The notes under the pieces are model-generated. The model was given only the letters and a program-made list of their open reading frames with translations, had not been told where the DNA came from and did not search any database. The position numbers were made by a program, and so were the translations under genes. This document shows positions 47,546 through 56,269 of a DNA stretch of 64,000 bases, piece after piece (position 1 is the first letter of the stretch; the number at the start of each line of letters is the position of its first letter). The DNA comes from Halofilum ochraceum (GTDB lineage: Bacteria; Pseudomonadota; Gammaproteobacteria; XJ16; Halofilaceae), in contig NZ_LVEG02000011.1 of NCBI RefSeq assembly GCF_001614315.2, forward strand, positions 62,001 through 126,000. Direction: 5' to 3'.

Positions 47546-48474
47546 GCGGGCCACCGCGCGAGCTGCTGCGGCCGCGTTACTGGCCCAGCTGGCTGGGCCT
47601 TGCGCTGCTGAGCCTCGGGCTGTTGTTGCCGCGACGGTGGCGCGACGGTATCGCGGCCCGCTTCGGCGATCTGCAGTACCGGCGCCATGTCAAAGCGCGC
47701 GAGACCGTCGAGCTCAATCTCGCGTGGTGCTTCCCCGACTGGAGCGCGGACGAGCGCCGGCGGGTCGCGCGCGAGCACTTCCGGGCCTACGCGCGGGTCA
47801 TCGCGGATCAACCGCTGTCATGGTGGGATCGTTCCGGGCGGCGTGTCCCGCGCCACTGCAGCGTGACGGGGCTGGAACATCTGCAGGCGGCGCGTGCGGA
47901 CGGCGCCCCGGTGATTCTGCTGAGTCCGCATACCACGGCGGTGGACTTCGGCGGCCTCGGGCTGACCCCGTACGCCGAGCTGTCGACCATGGCGAACCGT
48001 CTGGATGATCCGATCCTGCAGTGGGCCGTCCATCGTGCCCGCGCCCGCCACGGCAACGTGTTCCTGCGCGAGGACGGTCTGCGGCCGGTGGTCCGCGCTT
48101 TGCGGGCGGGGACGGTGTTCTATTACATGCCGGACGAGGATCTGGGGCCGCGCGACAGCGTCTTTGTCACTTTTTTCGGCGTGGAGAAGGCGACGCTGAC
48201 CTCGCTCGGCCGCCTCGCGCGCCTCGCCCGGGCGAAGGTCGTACCCATCATGGTGTGCTACAGCCTCGAGCGGCGGCGCTATGAGGTGGAACTGCGGGCG
48301 CCGCTCGCCGATTTCCCGAGCGGCGACGATCAGACGGATGCGCGCGCGATGAACGCGGCACTGGAAGAGAGTATCCGGCGGTGCCCGGCGCAGTATCTGT
48401 GGAACCAGCGCCTGTTTCTCAGCCGGCCTGATGGCAGCCGCATGGCGTACCCGAAGCGGCCCCGCCGGCGTTGA
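47542..48474 (+). CDS. Lipid A biosynthesis late acyltransferase (LpxL/HtrB family)
   Basis: A 310-residue membrane-anchored acyltransferase. One N-terminal helix (WPSWLGLALLSLGLLLP) is followed by the PFAM LPS acyltransferase domain. The catalytic HxxxxD/E motif is SPHTTAVDFGG, the second block is FYYMPDEDLGPRDSVFVTFF, and the end CPAQYLWNQRLFLSRPDG is typical of LpxL. It adds a secondary acyl chain to Kdo2-lipid IVA at the inner leaflet. A second family member lies convergent 27 bases downstream. Confidence 0.93.
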   Translation: MSGPPRELLRPRYWPSWLGLALLSLGLLLPRRWRDGIAARFGDLQYRRHVKARETVELNLAWCFPDWSADERRRVAREHFRAYARVIADQPLSWWDRSGRRVPRHCSVTGLEHLQAARADGAPVILLSPHTTAVDFGGLGLTPYAELSTMANRLDDPILQWAVHRARARHGNVFLREDGLRPVVRALRAGTVFYYMPDEDLGPRDSVFVTFFGVEKATLTSLGRLARLARAKVVPIMVCYSLERRRYEVELRAPLADFPSGDDQTDARAMNAALEESIRRCPAQYLWNQRLFLSRPDGSRMAYPKRPRRR

Positions 48475-48501
48475 CCCGGCCAACGGCCCCGCCGATCCCG
48501 T

Positions 48502-49392
48502 TCAGTCCGTGGCGACGGCCGGTTCGGCCGGCCTGGCCGTGCCCCGCTGGCGGAACCGCTGGTAATTCCACATGTATTGGGCGGGCGCCAGCGCGATGGC
48601 CCGCTCGGTTTCACGATTGATCCGGGCCGCGGCCACTTCCGGGTCGTCGTCCGCGATATCCGCACCCGCCGGCCAGATATGCATGCTGAAACCGCCCTCC
48701 GGGCGTCGCAGCATCGCCACGAACAGCACGTCTGCGCTACTGCGTGCGGCGAGCCGCGAGAGCAGGGTCATGGTCAGTGCCGGCTGCCCCATGAACGGGG
48801 CATAGACACCCTGGCCGCCATGCGGCTGCTGGTCCGGCAGCACGCCGATCGCCTCGCCTTTGCGCAGGGCGCGGTGGAGCGCACGGACACCGCTGCCATC
48901 GGTCGGCACGGGGATCGAGCCGAGGCGTTCCCGGCCGCGGCGGATCGCCCGGTCCAGCGCCTCGATCCGCGGTGGCCGATACAGCACCGTGAGCGGGGCG
49001 CAACTGGCGACATACGAGCCCGCGAGTTCCCACGCGCCGATATGCGGGGTGGCGAAGATGATGCCCCGGCCCCCGCGCCGGGCCCGATCGACATGCTCGA
49101 GGCCGTGCACCTCGCGCACCAGCCGCAGCACCCGCTGCTGGGAGCGCTGCCAGAACCAGGCCGCCTCGGCAAAGGTACGGCCGGTCTCGATCAGGCTGGC
49201 GCGGAGCAGTCGTCGCCGCCACTCGGGGCTCCGATCCGCGTAGCAGCGTTCGATATTCGCCTCGGAGTGGGTGCGGCTGCGATTGGGCAGATGCCAGAGC
49301 AGCAGGCCGATGCCGGTCCCCACGGCCCGGTTCAGCCGGAAAGGCAGCGCACCCATACACCACAGCAACGCGCGGGCGAGTTGCGCTTTCAT
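48502..49392 (-). CDS. Lipid A biosynthesis late acyltransferase, second copy (LpxL/LpxM family)
   Basis: A 296-residue acyltransferase related to the plus-strand neighbour. The active-site motif is ATPHIGAWELAGSYV (HxxxxE), followed by PVPTDGSGVRALHRALRKGE, VLPDQQPHGGQGVYAPFMG and IALAPAQYMWNYQRFRQR. It probably adds the other secondary acyl chain; which enzyme acts first cannot be read from sequence. The start at 49392 fits the conserved N-terminal helix (LARALLWCMGALPFRLNRAV). The longer upstream frame to 49761 is not conserved. It converges on the first copy. Confidence 0.92.
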   Translation of the reverse strand: MKAQLARALLWCMGALPFRLNRAVGTGIGLLLWHLPNRSRTHSEANIERCYADRSPEWRRRLLRASLIETGRTFAEAAWFWQRSQQRVLRLVREVHGLEHVDRARRGGRGIIFATPHIGAWELAGSYVASCAPLTVLYRPPRIEALDRAIRRGRERLGSIPVPTDGSGVRALHRALRKGEAIGVLPDQQPHGGQGVYAPFMGQPALTMTLLSRLAARSSADVLFVAMLRRPEGGFSMHIWPAGADIADDDPEVAAARINRETERAIALAPAQYMWNYQRFRQRGTARPAEPAVATD

Positions 49393-49498
49393 CGATGGCC
49401 GCGCCAATGGGGGAGCAGGGGGGACATGGGGCGTTACCGTAGACGCCGGGGCCCCGGACGGCAATATCCGTTCGCGTCCGAATGCGGTGAAGCCGGAC

Positions 49499-49526
49499 AA
49501 AAAAAGCCCGGCGATGAGCCGGGCCA
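49499..49526 (-). terminator. Intrinsic terminator on the minus strand
   Basis: Read on the minus strand, GCCCGGC-TCAT-GCCGGGC-type stem is followed by a run of seven T. It lies upstream of the acyltransferase gene, so it ends a minus-strand transcript that starts further right, where no protein gene is evident. Confidence 0.75.
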
Positions 49527-49822
49527 GCGCCATCCGATGGCGCGAGGTGAAGCGGTGACGTTGTCCACATGCCGTACTGCCCGTACGTTCCCTCCATGGG
49601 GGACATCCCTGTCCCGCGCGATCATCCGCTGATCGGTTCCCTCGGTCGGCCGTCCTGGCCGCGGATTCCTCAACCCTGCGGGTCTGCGTCCCTTCGGGGG
49701 CATCCGGCCCCATTTTCTTCGTTTCCTTCGAGTCGTCCGCTGACGGTGTACACGATCCCATGCCCGGCGCTGGGCGTCATGTCCTGATGGACCATAATCC
49801 GCCGTCCGCATTGCGGACATCT
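49527..49822 (-). other. Unassigned region, candidate non-coding transcript
   Basis: About 300 bases without a convincing reading frame lie upstream of the minus-strand terminator. Small inverted elements are visible, for example GGGACAGGGATGTCCC and GTACGGGCAGTAC (minus strand, around 49580-49620). It could be a non-coding RNA or a decayed repeat region. No known RNA family was recognised. Confidence 0.35.
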
Positions 49823-49844
49823 GTTGTAGGACATGTCCTACAAC
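49804..49844. promoter_or_regulatory. Two perfect palindromes upstream of dtd
   Basis: GTCCGCATTGCGGAC (49804-49818) and TTGTAGGACATGTCCTACAA (49824-49843, one more pair outside) lie side by side about 90-130 bases before dtd. They could be operators for dtd or for a minus-strand transcript, or a REP-like element. No known regulator motif was matched. Confidence 0.5.
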
Positions 49845-49932
49845 GCGCAATAGTTGCAAGCGGCCGCTCGTCTGCGGACGATGCCCCGCAGATGCGCTGG
49901 TATGCGGGCCAGCGCCGTTCCGGAGGGAGTTC

Positions 49933-50385
49933 ATGATCGGTTTGCTGCAACGGGTTACCGAGGCCTCGGTAACCGTCGGTGAGGCCACGGTCGCGCGTAT
50001 CGGCACCGGCCTGCTCGTGCTCGTCGGGGTCGAGCGCGGCGATACGGGCGCCCAGGTACAGCGGCTCGCCGAGCGCTTGCTCGGTTATCGGGTATTCCCG
50101 GACGACGAAGGCCGCATGAACCTCGGCGTGCGCGACATCGGCGGCGCACTGCTGCTGGTGCCGCAGTTCACCCTGGCCGCCGATACCGCCAAGGGCATGC
50201 GGCCGGGATTCGGCGCGGCGGCCGACCCGGACACCGGGGCGGCCCGCTTCGACGAACTGGTCGGCTGCGCGCGTGCCGGCGGCGTGCCTGTGGAGACGGG
50301 GGTGTTCGGTGCGCACATGCAGGTGCAACTGATCAACGATGGTCCGGTGACCTTTCATCTGCGGGTGCCGCCCGCCGCGAGTTGA
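49933..50385 (+). CDS. dtd: D-aminoacyl-tRNA deacylase
   Basis: A 150-residue enzyme that hydrolyses D-aminoacyl-tRNAs and mischarged Gly-tRNA(Ala). The two active-site motifs are present as [11 protein letters not shown] (SQFTL motif with Pro-Gln instead of Ser-Gln) and [11 protein letters not shown] (NxGPxT). The N-terminus [15 protein letters not shown] is typical. GGAGGG lies 7 bases before the ATG. The 3' end overlaps the convergent AraC-type gene by 53 bases. Confidence 0.95.
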   Translation: MIGLLQRVTEASVTVGEATVARIGTGLLVLVGVERGDTGAQVQRLAERLLGYRVFPDDEGRMNLGVRDIGGALLLVPQFTLAADTAKGMRPGFGAAADPDTGAARFDELVGCARAGGVPVETGVFGAHMQVQLINDGPVTFHLRVPPAAS

Positions 50386-51268
50386 GGCGATCGCTCCGGC
50401 GGGCGGCCCCGGGACCGTAGCCGAAGTGGCGCGCGAACGCCTTGGCAAAACCCGATTCCGTTGCGTACCCACTGGTCGTGGCGACGCTCGCGACGGCCTC
50501 GCCGCCGCGCAGTCGGCGCAGGGCGATCTGCATGCGCCAGCGGAAGAGCCAGGTCATGGGCGCCACGCCGAGTGTGCGGGTGAAACGCTCGGCGAGTACG
50601 GAGCGGGACACCGCGGCGGTCCGGGCCAGCGTATCGAGTGTCCAGTGCTCGGCCGGCCGTGAATGCAGTGCCGCCAGCGCGCGGTGCAGTGCCGGATCGG
50701 CCAGTGCAGCCAGCAGCCCGACGGGCTGCTCGGCGGTGGCCAGGTAGTGCCGGACGACGCCGATGAACAACGCGTCGGCGAGGTGGTTGACCATGGCTTC
50801 GCCCCCCATGGCTTCCCGTGCCGACTCGTCGATCAACAGATCGACCAGCCTTTGCAGACTGCGGTCATCGCGCATTTCGCCGGCACTGATCACGAGATAG
50901 TCCGGCAGGGCGTCGAGAATGGGGTTGTGCATGCCCTCATCGAACGCGAAGTAACCACAAACCAGCCCGGGACCATCGCCCTCGGCGTCCAGAGGCCGGC
51001 GCTCCGGTTCACGGTCCGGGCCGATGTCCTGTCCGGGGCCTAGCCGGTGCGGGGCGTCGCGCGGCATCACGAGCAGGTCGCCCGGCCCGAGCTCCAGCGG
51101 GGCTTCGCCGTCCATGCGATCGAGCCAGCAGCGCCCGCTGCTCACCAGGTGGAAGCTGGCGTGCTGGCCGCCGGCGTGGGTCAGCGCCCAGTGACCGCAG
51201 AAGCGGGACCTTTCGAATACGCTGGCATGCAGATGAAAGGCGTCGAGTACGGGCGTGACGGCATCCAT
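50333..51268 (-). CDS. AraC-family transcriptional regulator with cupin sensor domain
   Basis: A 311-residue regulator. The N-terminal cupin domain (about 10-190: [38 protein letters not shown]) belongs to the AraC-binding cupin_6 type. The C-terminal domain has two helix-turn-helix units ([20 protein letters not shown] and [20 protein letters not shown], ending FGYGPGA). It is divergent from an AhpD-like gene and probably controls it; this pairing is common. Start at 51268 ([11 protein letters not shown]) fits the family better than 51313. The end overlaps dtd. Confidence 0.9.
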   Translation of the reverse strand: MDAVTPVLDAFHLHASVFERSRFCGHWALTHAGGQHASFHLVSSGRCWLDRMDGEAPLELGPGDLLVMPRDAPHRLGPGQDIGPDREPERRPLDAEGDGPGLVCGYFAFDEGMHNPILDALPDYLVISAGEMRDDRSLQRLVDLLIDESAREAMGGEAMVNHLADALFIGVVRHYLATAEQPVGLLAALADPALHRALAALHSRPAEHWTLDTLARTAAVSRSVLAERFTRTLGVAPMTWLFRWRMQIALRRLRGGEAVASVATTSGYATESGFAKAFARHFGYGPGAARRSDRLNSRRAAPADERSPDHR

Positions 51269-51391
51269 TGGCGATTCCGGACGGTTGGACAGAAAACCGG
51301 GTCGAGTGGCCATGGGCCCGGTGCGGCGCTTCCTTCAGTGTGTACGTACCCGCAAACGATGCATACATCCACCTGAAAGGAGGTCTGTCCC

Positions 51392-51946
51392 ATGGCCGAA
51401 TTTACCCTGCACGATACGACAACCGCACCCGCCGAGGCCCGCGAGCGGCTCGAAAAGGCGCAGCAGGCGATGGGTTTTGTCCCCAACCTGTTTGCCAACA
51501 TGGCCGAGGCGCCGGCGAGCCTGGAGGCCTATCAGACGCTGGACGGTATCTTCGCCAAAACGTCCCTGTCACCGGTGGAGCGCGAGGTTGTGCTGCTGGC
51601 GACCAGCGTCGAGAACCGCTGCCATTTCTGCGTCGCCGCCCATTCCGGGCGCGCCAAACAGGCTGGCATGGACGACGCCGTTCTCAATTCCCTGCGCGCC
51701 GGCGACACCCTGCCGGACGCACGCCTCGATGCGCTGGCCACGTTCACGCGAACCGTGGTGCGCGAGCGCGGCTGGGCCGGTGATGCCGCGGTGCAGGCCT
51801 TTATCGATGCCGGGTTCACGCAGGGGCAGGTGCTCGAGGTGGTCCTCGGCGTGTCGCTGAAGACCCTGTCGAACTACACCAACCACATCGCCGGCACGCC
51901 CCTCAACGCGGAACTCTCGTCGCTGGCGTGGGACGACGCCGCCTGA
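51392..51946 (+). CDS. Carboxymuconolactone decarboxylase/AhpD-like protein
   Basis: A 184-residue alpha-helical protein of the CMD/AhpD superfamily. The redox motif is [19 protein letters not shown] (CxxC plus His three residues on), as in peroxidase-linked AhpD-like proteins. [20 protein letters not shown] and [20 protein letters not shown] are typical of the subgroup often paired with AraC regulators. It probably acts in oxidative or electrophile defence; this is inference. A near-perfect Shine-Dalgarno (AAAGGAGGT) lies 8 bases before ATG, so it may be strongly translated. Confidence 0.88.
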   Translation: MAEFTLHDTTTAPAEARERLEKAQQAMGFVPNLFANMAEAPASLEAYQTLDGIFAKTSLSPVEREVVLLATSVENRCHFCVAAHSGRAKQAGMDDAVLNSLRAGDTLPDARLDALATFTRTVVRERGWAGDAAVQAFIDAGFTQGQVLEVVLGVSLKTLSNYTNHIAGTPLNAELSSLAWDDAA

Positions 51947-51974
51947 CGCTTCGTCCCCGGTTCGGTACGACTCT

Positions 51975-52010
51975 GCCTGCGCCCCGGAGTGCCTGTTCCG
52001 GGGCGCAGGC
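51975..52010. terminator. Strong GC hairpin after the AhpD-like gene
   Basis: A perfect 14-bp stem, GCCTGCGCCCCGGA against TCCGGGGCGCAGGC, has an 8-base loop. It starts 28 bases after the stop codon. There is no T-run, but the stem is stable enough to end or protect the transcript. Confidence 0.6.
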
Positions 52011-52023
52011 GGTGGACAAGTGC

Positions 52024-52126
52024 ATGCCGGCTGTTGCCTTCGGCAAAAGCCGGCCTACGATCCTTGGCCCTTGGCCCTTGGCCCTTGGCCCTTGGCCCTT
52101 GGCCCTTGGCCCTTGGCCCTTGGCCC
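52024..52126. repeat. REP-like hairpin plus inverted 7-bp array, (TTGGCCC) x 9
   Basis: GCCGGCTGTTGCCTTCGGC and AAAGCCGGC form an imperfect hairpin (about 52026-52054). Nine perfect TTGGCCC units follow at 52064-52126, the opposite strand of the GGGCCAA unit, then one degenerate unit. The array ends about 70 bases before hisB. Confidence 0.92.
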
Positions 52127-52197
52127 TTGCGCCTGACCGGTGGCCTTTCGTAGCCGTGGGGCAGTATCATTGCGCCCCCTGCTGCCGGAACCGGGTC

Positions 52198-52791
52198 ATG
52201 TCCGAACGAATCGCCGAAGTCAGCCGCGACACCCTGGAGACGCGGATCCGCGTGCGTGTCGACCTCGATGGCACGGGGGAGCAGGATCTGCGGATCGGTG
52301 TCCCTTTCCTTGAGCACATGCTCGCCCAGATCGCGCGTCATGGGCTGGTCGATTTGACCGTCGAGGCCGAGGGCGATCTGGAGATCGATGCGCACCACAC
52401 GGTCGAGGACGTCGGCATCGTCATCGGCCAGGCAGTGGCGCAGGCGCTCGGCGAGCGCCGGGGTATCGCTCGTTACGGTCATGCCTACGTGCCACTCGAC
52501 GAATCGCTCTCCCGGGTGGTACTCGATTTCTCCGGGCGGCCCGGTCTGTTCTTCAACGCGACGTTCCATCGCCCGCGCGTGGGCGATTTCGACGTCGATC
52601 TCGTGCGCGAGTTCTTCCAGGGATTCGTCAATCATGCGCGCGCGACGGTGCATGTCGACAATCTGCGCGGCGACAACGTGCACCACATGATCGAGACGAT
52701 CTTCAAGGCCTTTGGCCGGGCACTGCGCAATGCCGTCGAGCCGGACCCGCGCCTGGGTGACGCGATGCCCTCCACCAAAGGCAGCCTCTGA
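52198..52791 (+). CDS. hisB: Imidazoleglycerol-phosphate dehydratase
   Basis: A 197-residue monofunctional HisB (no histidinol-phosphatase domain). [39 protein letters not shown] (metal-binding HHxxED) and the second copy [20 protein letters not shown] with [18 protein letters not shown] are diagnostic. It dehydrates imidazoleglycerol phosphate. It opens the his cluster; hisG, hisD and hisC are not here. Start at 52198 follows a GGAACCGGG leader; the longer frame runs into the repeat array and is not real. Confidence 0.96.
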   Translation: MSERIAEVSRDTLETRIRVRVDLDGTGEQDLRIGVPFLEHMLAQIARHGLVDLTVEAEGDLEIDAHHTVEDVGIVIGQAVAQALGERRGIARYGHAYVPLDESLSRVVLDFSGRPGLFFNATFHRPRVGDFDVDLVREFFQGFVNHARATVHVDNLRGDNVHHMIETIFKAFGRALRNAVEPDPRLGDAMPSTKGSL

Positions 52792-52850
52792 CGCGGTGAT
52801 GAGTTCCATGCTGGCTGAATCGGTGATGCCACTGCGGGCGGTGCGCTGAT

Positions 52851-53492
52851 ATGGGCACGATCGCGGTCGTCGACTATGGCATGGGCAACCTGCGCTCCGT
52901 GGCCAAGGCGCTCGAGCATGTCGCCCCGAAAGGCGCGAGCGTGCGCATCACCGATCGCGCGGACGACATCACGGGCGCCGAGCGGGTGGTCTTCCCGGGG
53001 CAGGGCGCGGCGCGCGACTGTATGCGCGCGATCGACGCGCACGGTCTGCGCGAACCGCTGCTGGAGGCCGCCCGGAGCCGGCCGTTTTTCGGCATGTGCA
53101 TGGGCCTTCAGGTGCTGCTCGCGCACAGCGAGGAGAACGGGGGCACGGATTGCCTCGGGCTGTTTCCGGGCAACGTGCGGGCGTTCCCGCGGGACCTGCA
53201 CGATGGCCACGGGCACCGGCTCAAGATCCCGCACATGGGCTGGAATACCGTGCACCGCACGCGCGCGCATCCACTCTGGAACGGGATCGCGGAGACGGCG
53301 TGTTTCTACTTCGTGCACGGCTACCACGCCGCGCCGGAGGAGCCCGATGTCGTCGCGGGTACGACCGACTATGGGCGGCGCTTCTGTTCCGTACTCGCAG
53401 ACGCCAATCTGTTCGCATGCCAGTTCCACCCCGAGAAGAGTTCGCGGGACGGCCTGCGACTGCTGAAGAATTTCGTTGAATGGTCGCCGTGA
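52851..53492 (+). CDS. hisH: Imidazole glycerol phosphate synthase, glutaminase subunit
   Basis: A 213-residue class I glutamine amidotransferase. VVDYGMGNLRSVAKALEHV, FPGQGAARDCM and PFFGMCMGLQVLL (nucleophile Cys) are present, with the His-Glu pair in ACQFHPEKSSRDGLRLLKNF. It delivers ammonia to HisF. The glycine-rich oxyanion region reads FPGQGA, as in many HisH proteins. It follows hisB by 59 bases; hisA starts 31 bases after its stop. Confidence 0.96.
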   Translation: MGTIAVVDYGMGNLRSVAKALEHVAPKGASVRITDRADDITGAERVVFPGQGAARDCMRAIDAHGLREPLLEAARSRPFFGMCMGLQVLLAHSEENGGTDCLGLFPGNVRAFPRDLHDGHGHRLKIPHMGWNTVHRTRAHPLWNGIAETACFYFVHGYHAAPEEPDVVAGTTDYGRRFCSVLADANLFACQFHPEKSSRDGLRLLKNFVEWSP

Positions 53493-53523
53493 AGACACCG
53501 TGGCTGTCCGGAGGCAGTGAACG

Positions 53524-54270
53524 ATGCTGATGATCCCCGCGATCGATCTCAAGGAAGGCCGCTGCGTGCGCCTGCGCCAGGGGCGCATGAACGAGGACAC
53601 CGTGTTCTCCAACGACCCCGTCGCGGTCGCGCGCCGCTGGTATGAGGCGGGGGCGCGCCGCCTGCATCTCGTCGATCTCGACGGCGCATTCGCCGGTTCT
53701 CCATGCCACGCGGAAGTGATCTCGGAGATCGCTGCGGCCCTGCCCGAACTGCCGCTGGAGGTGGGGGGCGGTATCCGCGACATGGCGACGATCGAGACCT
53801 ATCTGGATGCCGGCGTCAGCTGGGCGATCATCGGTACCCAGGCGGTACGCGATCCTGATTTCGTCCGCCAGGCCTGCCAGCGTTTCCCGGGCCATATCAT
53901 CGTCGGTCTCGATGCGCGCGATGGCCGTGTGGCGGTCGAGGGCTGGGCCGAGGCGTCGAAGCTCGACGCGGTCGACTTCGCCCGGCGTTTCGCCAATGCC
54001 GGTGTCAGCGCGATCATCTATACGGACATCGGCCGCGACGGCATGCTCCAGGGTGTGAACGTCGATGCCACCGTCCGCATCGCCCGCGCGGCCGGCGTGC
54101 CCGTCATCGCCTCGGGCGGCATGAAAAGCCTCGACGACGTCCGCGCCCTCGCCGAGACCCGCGAACCGGGCATCGCCGGCGCCATACTGGGCCGCTCCAT
54201 CTACGAAGGCACCATCGACCTCGCGGAGGCCCAACAACTCGCCGATGCCCTGGCGTTGCAGGCCGTTTGA
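53524..54270 (+). CDS. hisA: Phosphoribosylformimino-5-aminoimidazole carboxamide ribotide isomerase
   Basis: A 248-residue TIM barrel. Catalytic Asp8 is in [19 protein letters not shown] and the second aspartate in [16 protein letters not shown]. The phosphate-binding loops [20 protein letters not shown] and [16 protein letters not shown] are complete. It supplies the substrate of HisH-HisF. Downstream, a 375-bp repeat island separates it from hisF, an unusual gap for this operon. Confidence 0.96.
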   Translation: MLMIPAIDLKEGRCVRLRQGRMNEDTVFSNDPVAVARRWYEAGARRLHLVDLDGAFAGSPCHAEVISEIAAALPELPLEVGGGIRDMATIETYLDAGVSWAIIGTQAVRDPDFVRQACQRFPGHIIVGLDARDGRVAVEGWAEASKLDAVDFARRFANAGVSAIIYTDIGRDGMLQGVNVDATVRIARAAGVPVIASGGMKSLDDVRALAETREPGIAGAILGRSIYEGTIDLAEAQQLADALALQAV

Positions 54271-54280
54271 TGAAAAGTCG

Positions 54281-54655
54281 GGAACCACGAATGAACACGA
54301 AAGATTTGCCCGGAGCAAATCTTCGCGCCAGCCCCGAAGGGGCGAGGCGCAAGGATGCGCCGAGCAATGGACACGAATGGTTCCCGTGGGTCAGACGGCT
54401 TCGGGGAGCTTCGCTGACACCGAGTCCCCGCATCGAGGCCGAATATGAACCACAAAATGGACACAAGATGAACACAAAATGGGCCTTGGCAGCCCCGGTG
54501 TTTCGACGGGGCAAGAATTATTTTGTGTCCATTTCGTGTTCATTTTGTGGTTCTAATGAACGGGCTCGGCCCCACAGGCCTATCAGCGAAGCTCCCCGAA
54601 CAGCTAGGTCCCCACGAGATCCATTCGTGTCCATTCGTGTTCATTCGTGGTTCTT
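54281..54655. repeat. Three-layer palindromic repeat island inside the his cluster
   Basis: Outer arms GGAACCACGAATGAACACGAA (from 54281) face CATTCGTGTTCATTCGTGG (ending about 54653). The middle layer is GGAGCTTCGCTGA (54405-54417) against TCAGCGAAGCTCC (54583-54595), identical to the island at 17.8-18.1 kb. The inner layer is GAACCACAAAATGGACACAA (from about 54447) against TTCGTGTTCATTTTGTGG (about 54533-54551). A separate small hairpin, AAGATTTGC-CCGGA-GCAAATCTT, is at 54301-54323. No gene is supported. Confidence 0.9.
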
Positions 54656-54682
54656 TCCGTGCTCCCCCGGAGGCCCGGAGTA

Positions 54683-55480
54683 ATGGCACTGGCGAAGCGG
54701 ATTATTCCCTGTATGGATATCGACGCCGGCCGGGTCGTGAAGGGGGTGAAGTTCGAGTCGATCCGGGATGCGGGGGATCCGGTCGAGATCGCGCGGCGCT
54801 ACGATGCCGCCGGCGCCGATGAGCTGTGTTTCCTCGACATCACCGCCTCGAGCGATGAGCGCGCGACACTGGTGCATGTCGTCGAGCAGGTCGCCGCCGA
54901 GGTGTTTATCCCGCTGACCGTCGGTGGCGGCATCCGCAGCGTCGACGACGTTCGTACGATGCTGAACGCCGGGGCCGACAAGGTCTCGATCAATACCGCT
55001 GCCGTTCATGAGCCGGAGCTCGTGCGGCGCGCGGCCGAGTGGGTCGGTTCCCAATGCATCGTGGTGGCCATCGACGCCAAGCAGGTTGGCGAGAACCCGG
55101 CCCGCTGGGAGGTGTTCACCCATGGCGGTCGGCGCACCACCGGGCTGGATGCGGTCGAGTGGGCGCAGAAGATGGTGGCGCTGGGCGCCGGTGAACTCCT
55201 GCTCACCAGCATGGATCGCGACGGGACCAAAGCGGGGTTCGACAATGCACTGACGCGCGCGGTGAGCGATGCCGTGAGTGTCCCCGTGATCGCGTCCGGC
55301 GGCGTCGGTACGCTGCAGCACCTCTGCGATGGCGTGACCGAGGGGCACGCGGATGCCGTGCTGGCCGCGAGCATTTTCCATTTCGCCGAATACACCATCG
55401 CCGAGGCGAAGGTGGAGATGGCGCGCCAGGGAATCCCCGTCCGACCCGTGCCCGACGCTGTGATAGAGTCGACCCCATGA
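54683..55480 (+). CDS. hisF: Imidazole glycerol phosphate synthase, cyclase subunit
   Basis: A 265-residue TIM barrel that forms imidazole glycerol phosphate and AICAR from PRFAR with ammonia from His[21 protein letters not shown] (catalytic Asp), [28 protein letters not shown] (second Asp), [15 protein letters not shown] and [15 protein letters not shown] are present. Start at 54683 has GGAGG 9 bases upstream, just inside the end of the repeat island. It overlaps hisE by 4 bases (ATGA). Confidence 0.96.
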   Translation: MALAKRIIPCMDIDAGRVVKGVKFESIRDAGDPVEIARRYDAAGADELCFLDITASSDERATLVHVVEQVAAEVFIPLTVGGGIRSVDDVRTMLNAGADKVSINTAAVHEPELVRRAAEWVGSQCIVVAIDAKQVGENPARWEVFTHGGRRTTGLDAVEWAQKMVALGAGELLLTSMDRDGTKAGFDNALTRAVSDAVSVPVIASGGVGTLQHLCDGVTEGHADAVLAASIFHFAEYTIAEAKVEMARQGIPVRPVPDAVIESTP

Positions 55481-55797
55481 CTGAGGACACGCTGCAGAGG
55501 CTCGGGGCGACGCTGGCCGAGCGCAGGAATGCCGATCCCGGCGATTCGTATACGGCGGCACTGGTGCAGGGCGGCACGGAGCGCATCCTGAAGAAGGTTG
55601 GCGAAGAGGCCACCGAAGTCGTGATCGCCGGCGGTGGCGATGACGACGCGGCGCTGGTCCACGAAGTGGCCGACCTGTGGTACCACACCCTGGTCCTGCT
55701 CGCCGCGCGCGGGCTTGGGCCCGAGGATGTACTGGCAGAACTGGAACGCCGCGCCGGCGTATCCGGTCACACCGAAAAAGCGGCCCGCAAGGGTTGA
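55477..55797 (+). CDS. hisE: Phosphoribosyl-ATP pyrophosphatase
   Basis: A 106-residue all-alpha MazG-like NTP pyrophosphatase that hydrolyses PR-ATP, the second step of histidine synthesis. [29 protein letters not shown] and [20 protein letters not shown] carry the ExxE and ExxD metal motifs. It directly overlaps hisF; hisI (PR-AMP cyclohydrolase), which normally lies between, is missing and is not fused here. tatA follows after 18 bases. Confidence 0.95.
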   Translation: MTEDTLQRLGATLAERRNADPGDSYTAALVQGGTERILKKVGEEATEVVIAGGGDDDAALVHEVADLWYHTLVLLAARGLGPEDVLAELERRAGVSGHTEKAARKG

Positions 55798-55815
55798 AGC
55801 GCTGGAGCGAAAGTT

Positions 55816-56088
55816 ATGTCTCCGAGTATCTGGCAACTGTTGATCGTGCTGGCCATCGTGCTGGTGCTGTTTGGTGCGAAACGCCTGCGCAGCCTCGGGA
55901 CCGACCTGGGGGGGGCGGTCAAGGGTTTCAAGCAGTCGATGCGCGACGGTGAGGAAGACGAGCCGAAGGACGAGCACAAGGACGACGGGGAGACCGAGTC
56001 GGGACGGCTCGGCAGCAAGGACGACACCTCGGGCGACCATCGCTTCGAGGGCGAGCGTGAAAGCGAAGACGCCGGCTCGCGCAAGTAA
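55816..56088 (+). CDS. tatA: Sec-independent translocase protein TatA
   Basis: A 90-residue protein with one N-terminal helix ([20 protein letters not shown]), the FG-x-x-x-L hinge and an amphipathic helix ([19 protein letters not shown]), then a charged, unstructured tail. It forms the pore component for export of folded twin-arginine proteins. hisE-tatABC is a known arrangement in Pseudomonas and relatives. Here tatB starts 181 bases later, not directly after tatA. Confidence 0.95.
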   Translation: MSPSIWQLLIVLAIVLVLFGAKRLRSLGTDLGGAVKGFKQSMRDGEEDEPKDEHKDDGETESGRLGSKDDTSGDHRFEGERESEDAGSRK

Positions 56089-56269
56089 TCCGCACGGCCG
56101 TGACCGGCGTGTCGACGGCCCGGTCGTGGTCCGCCGCCGTTTCACCGATCGTGTCCGCTGCGGGAACATCGGAACGCCGATGATGACTTTGCGATCGTGC
56201 CGGTTTACCGCATTCGACCCATACGCCGATCTCCGCGGCCACTGATCCGGGCCTGGTCCGCATACACTC

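Noticed and set aside
49434-50006. A 190-codon minus-strand frame upstream of the second lipid A acyltransferase gene
   Set aside because: Its composition is that of a GC-rich shadow frame. It runs through an intrinsic terminator and two palindromes and overlaps the start of dtd.
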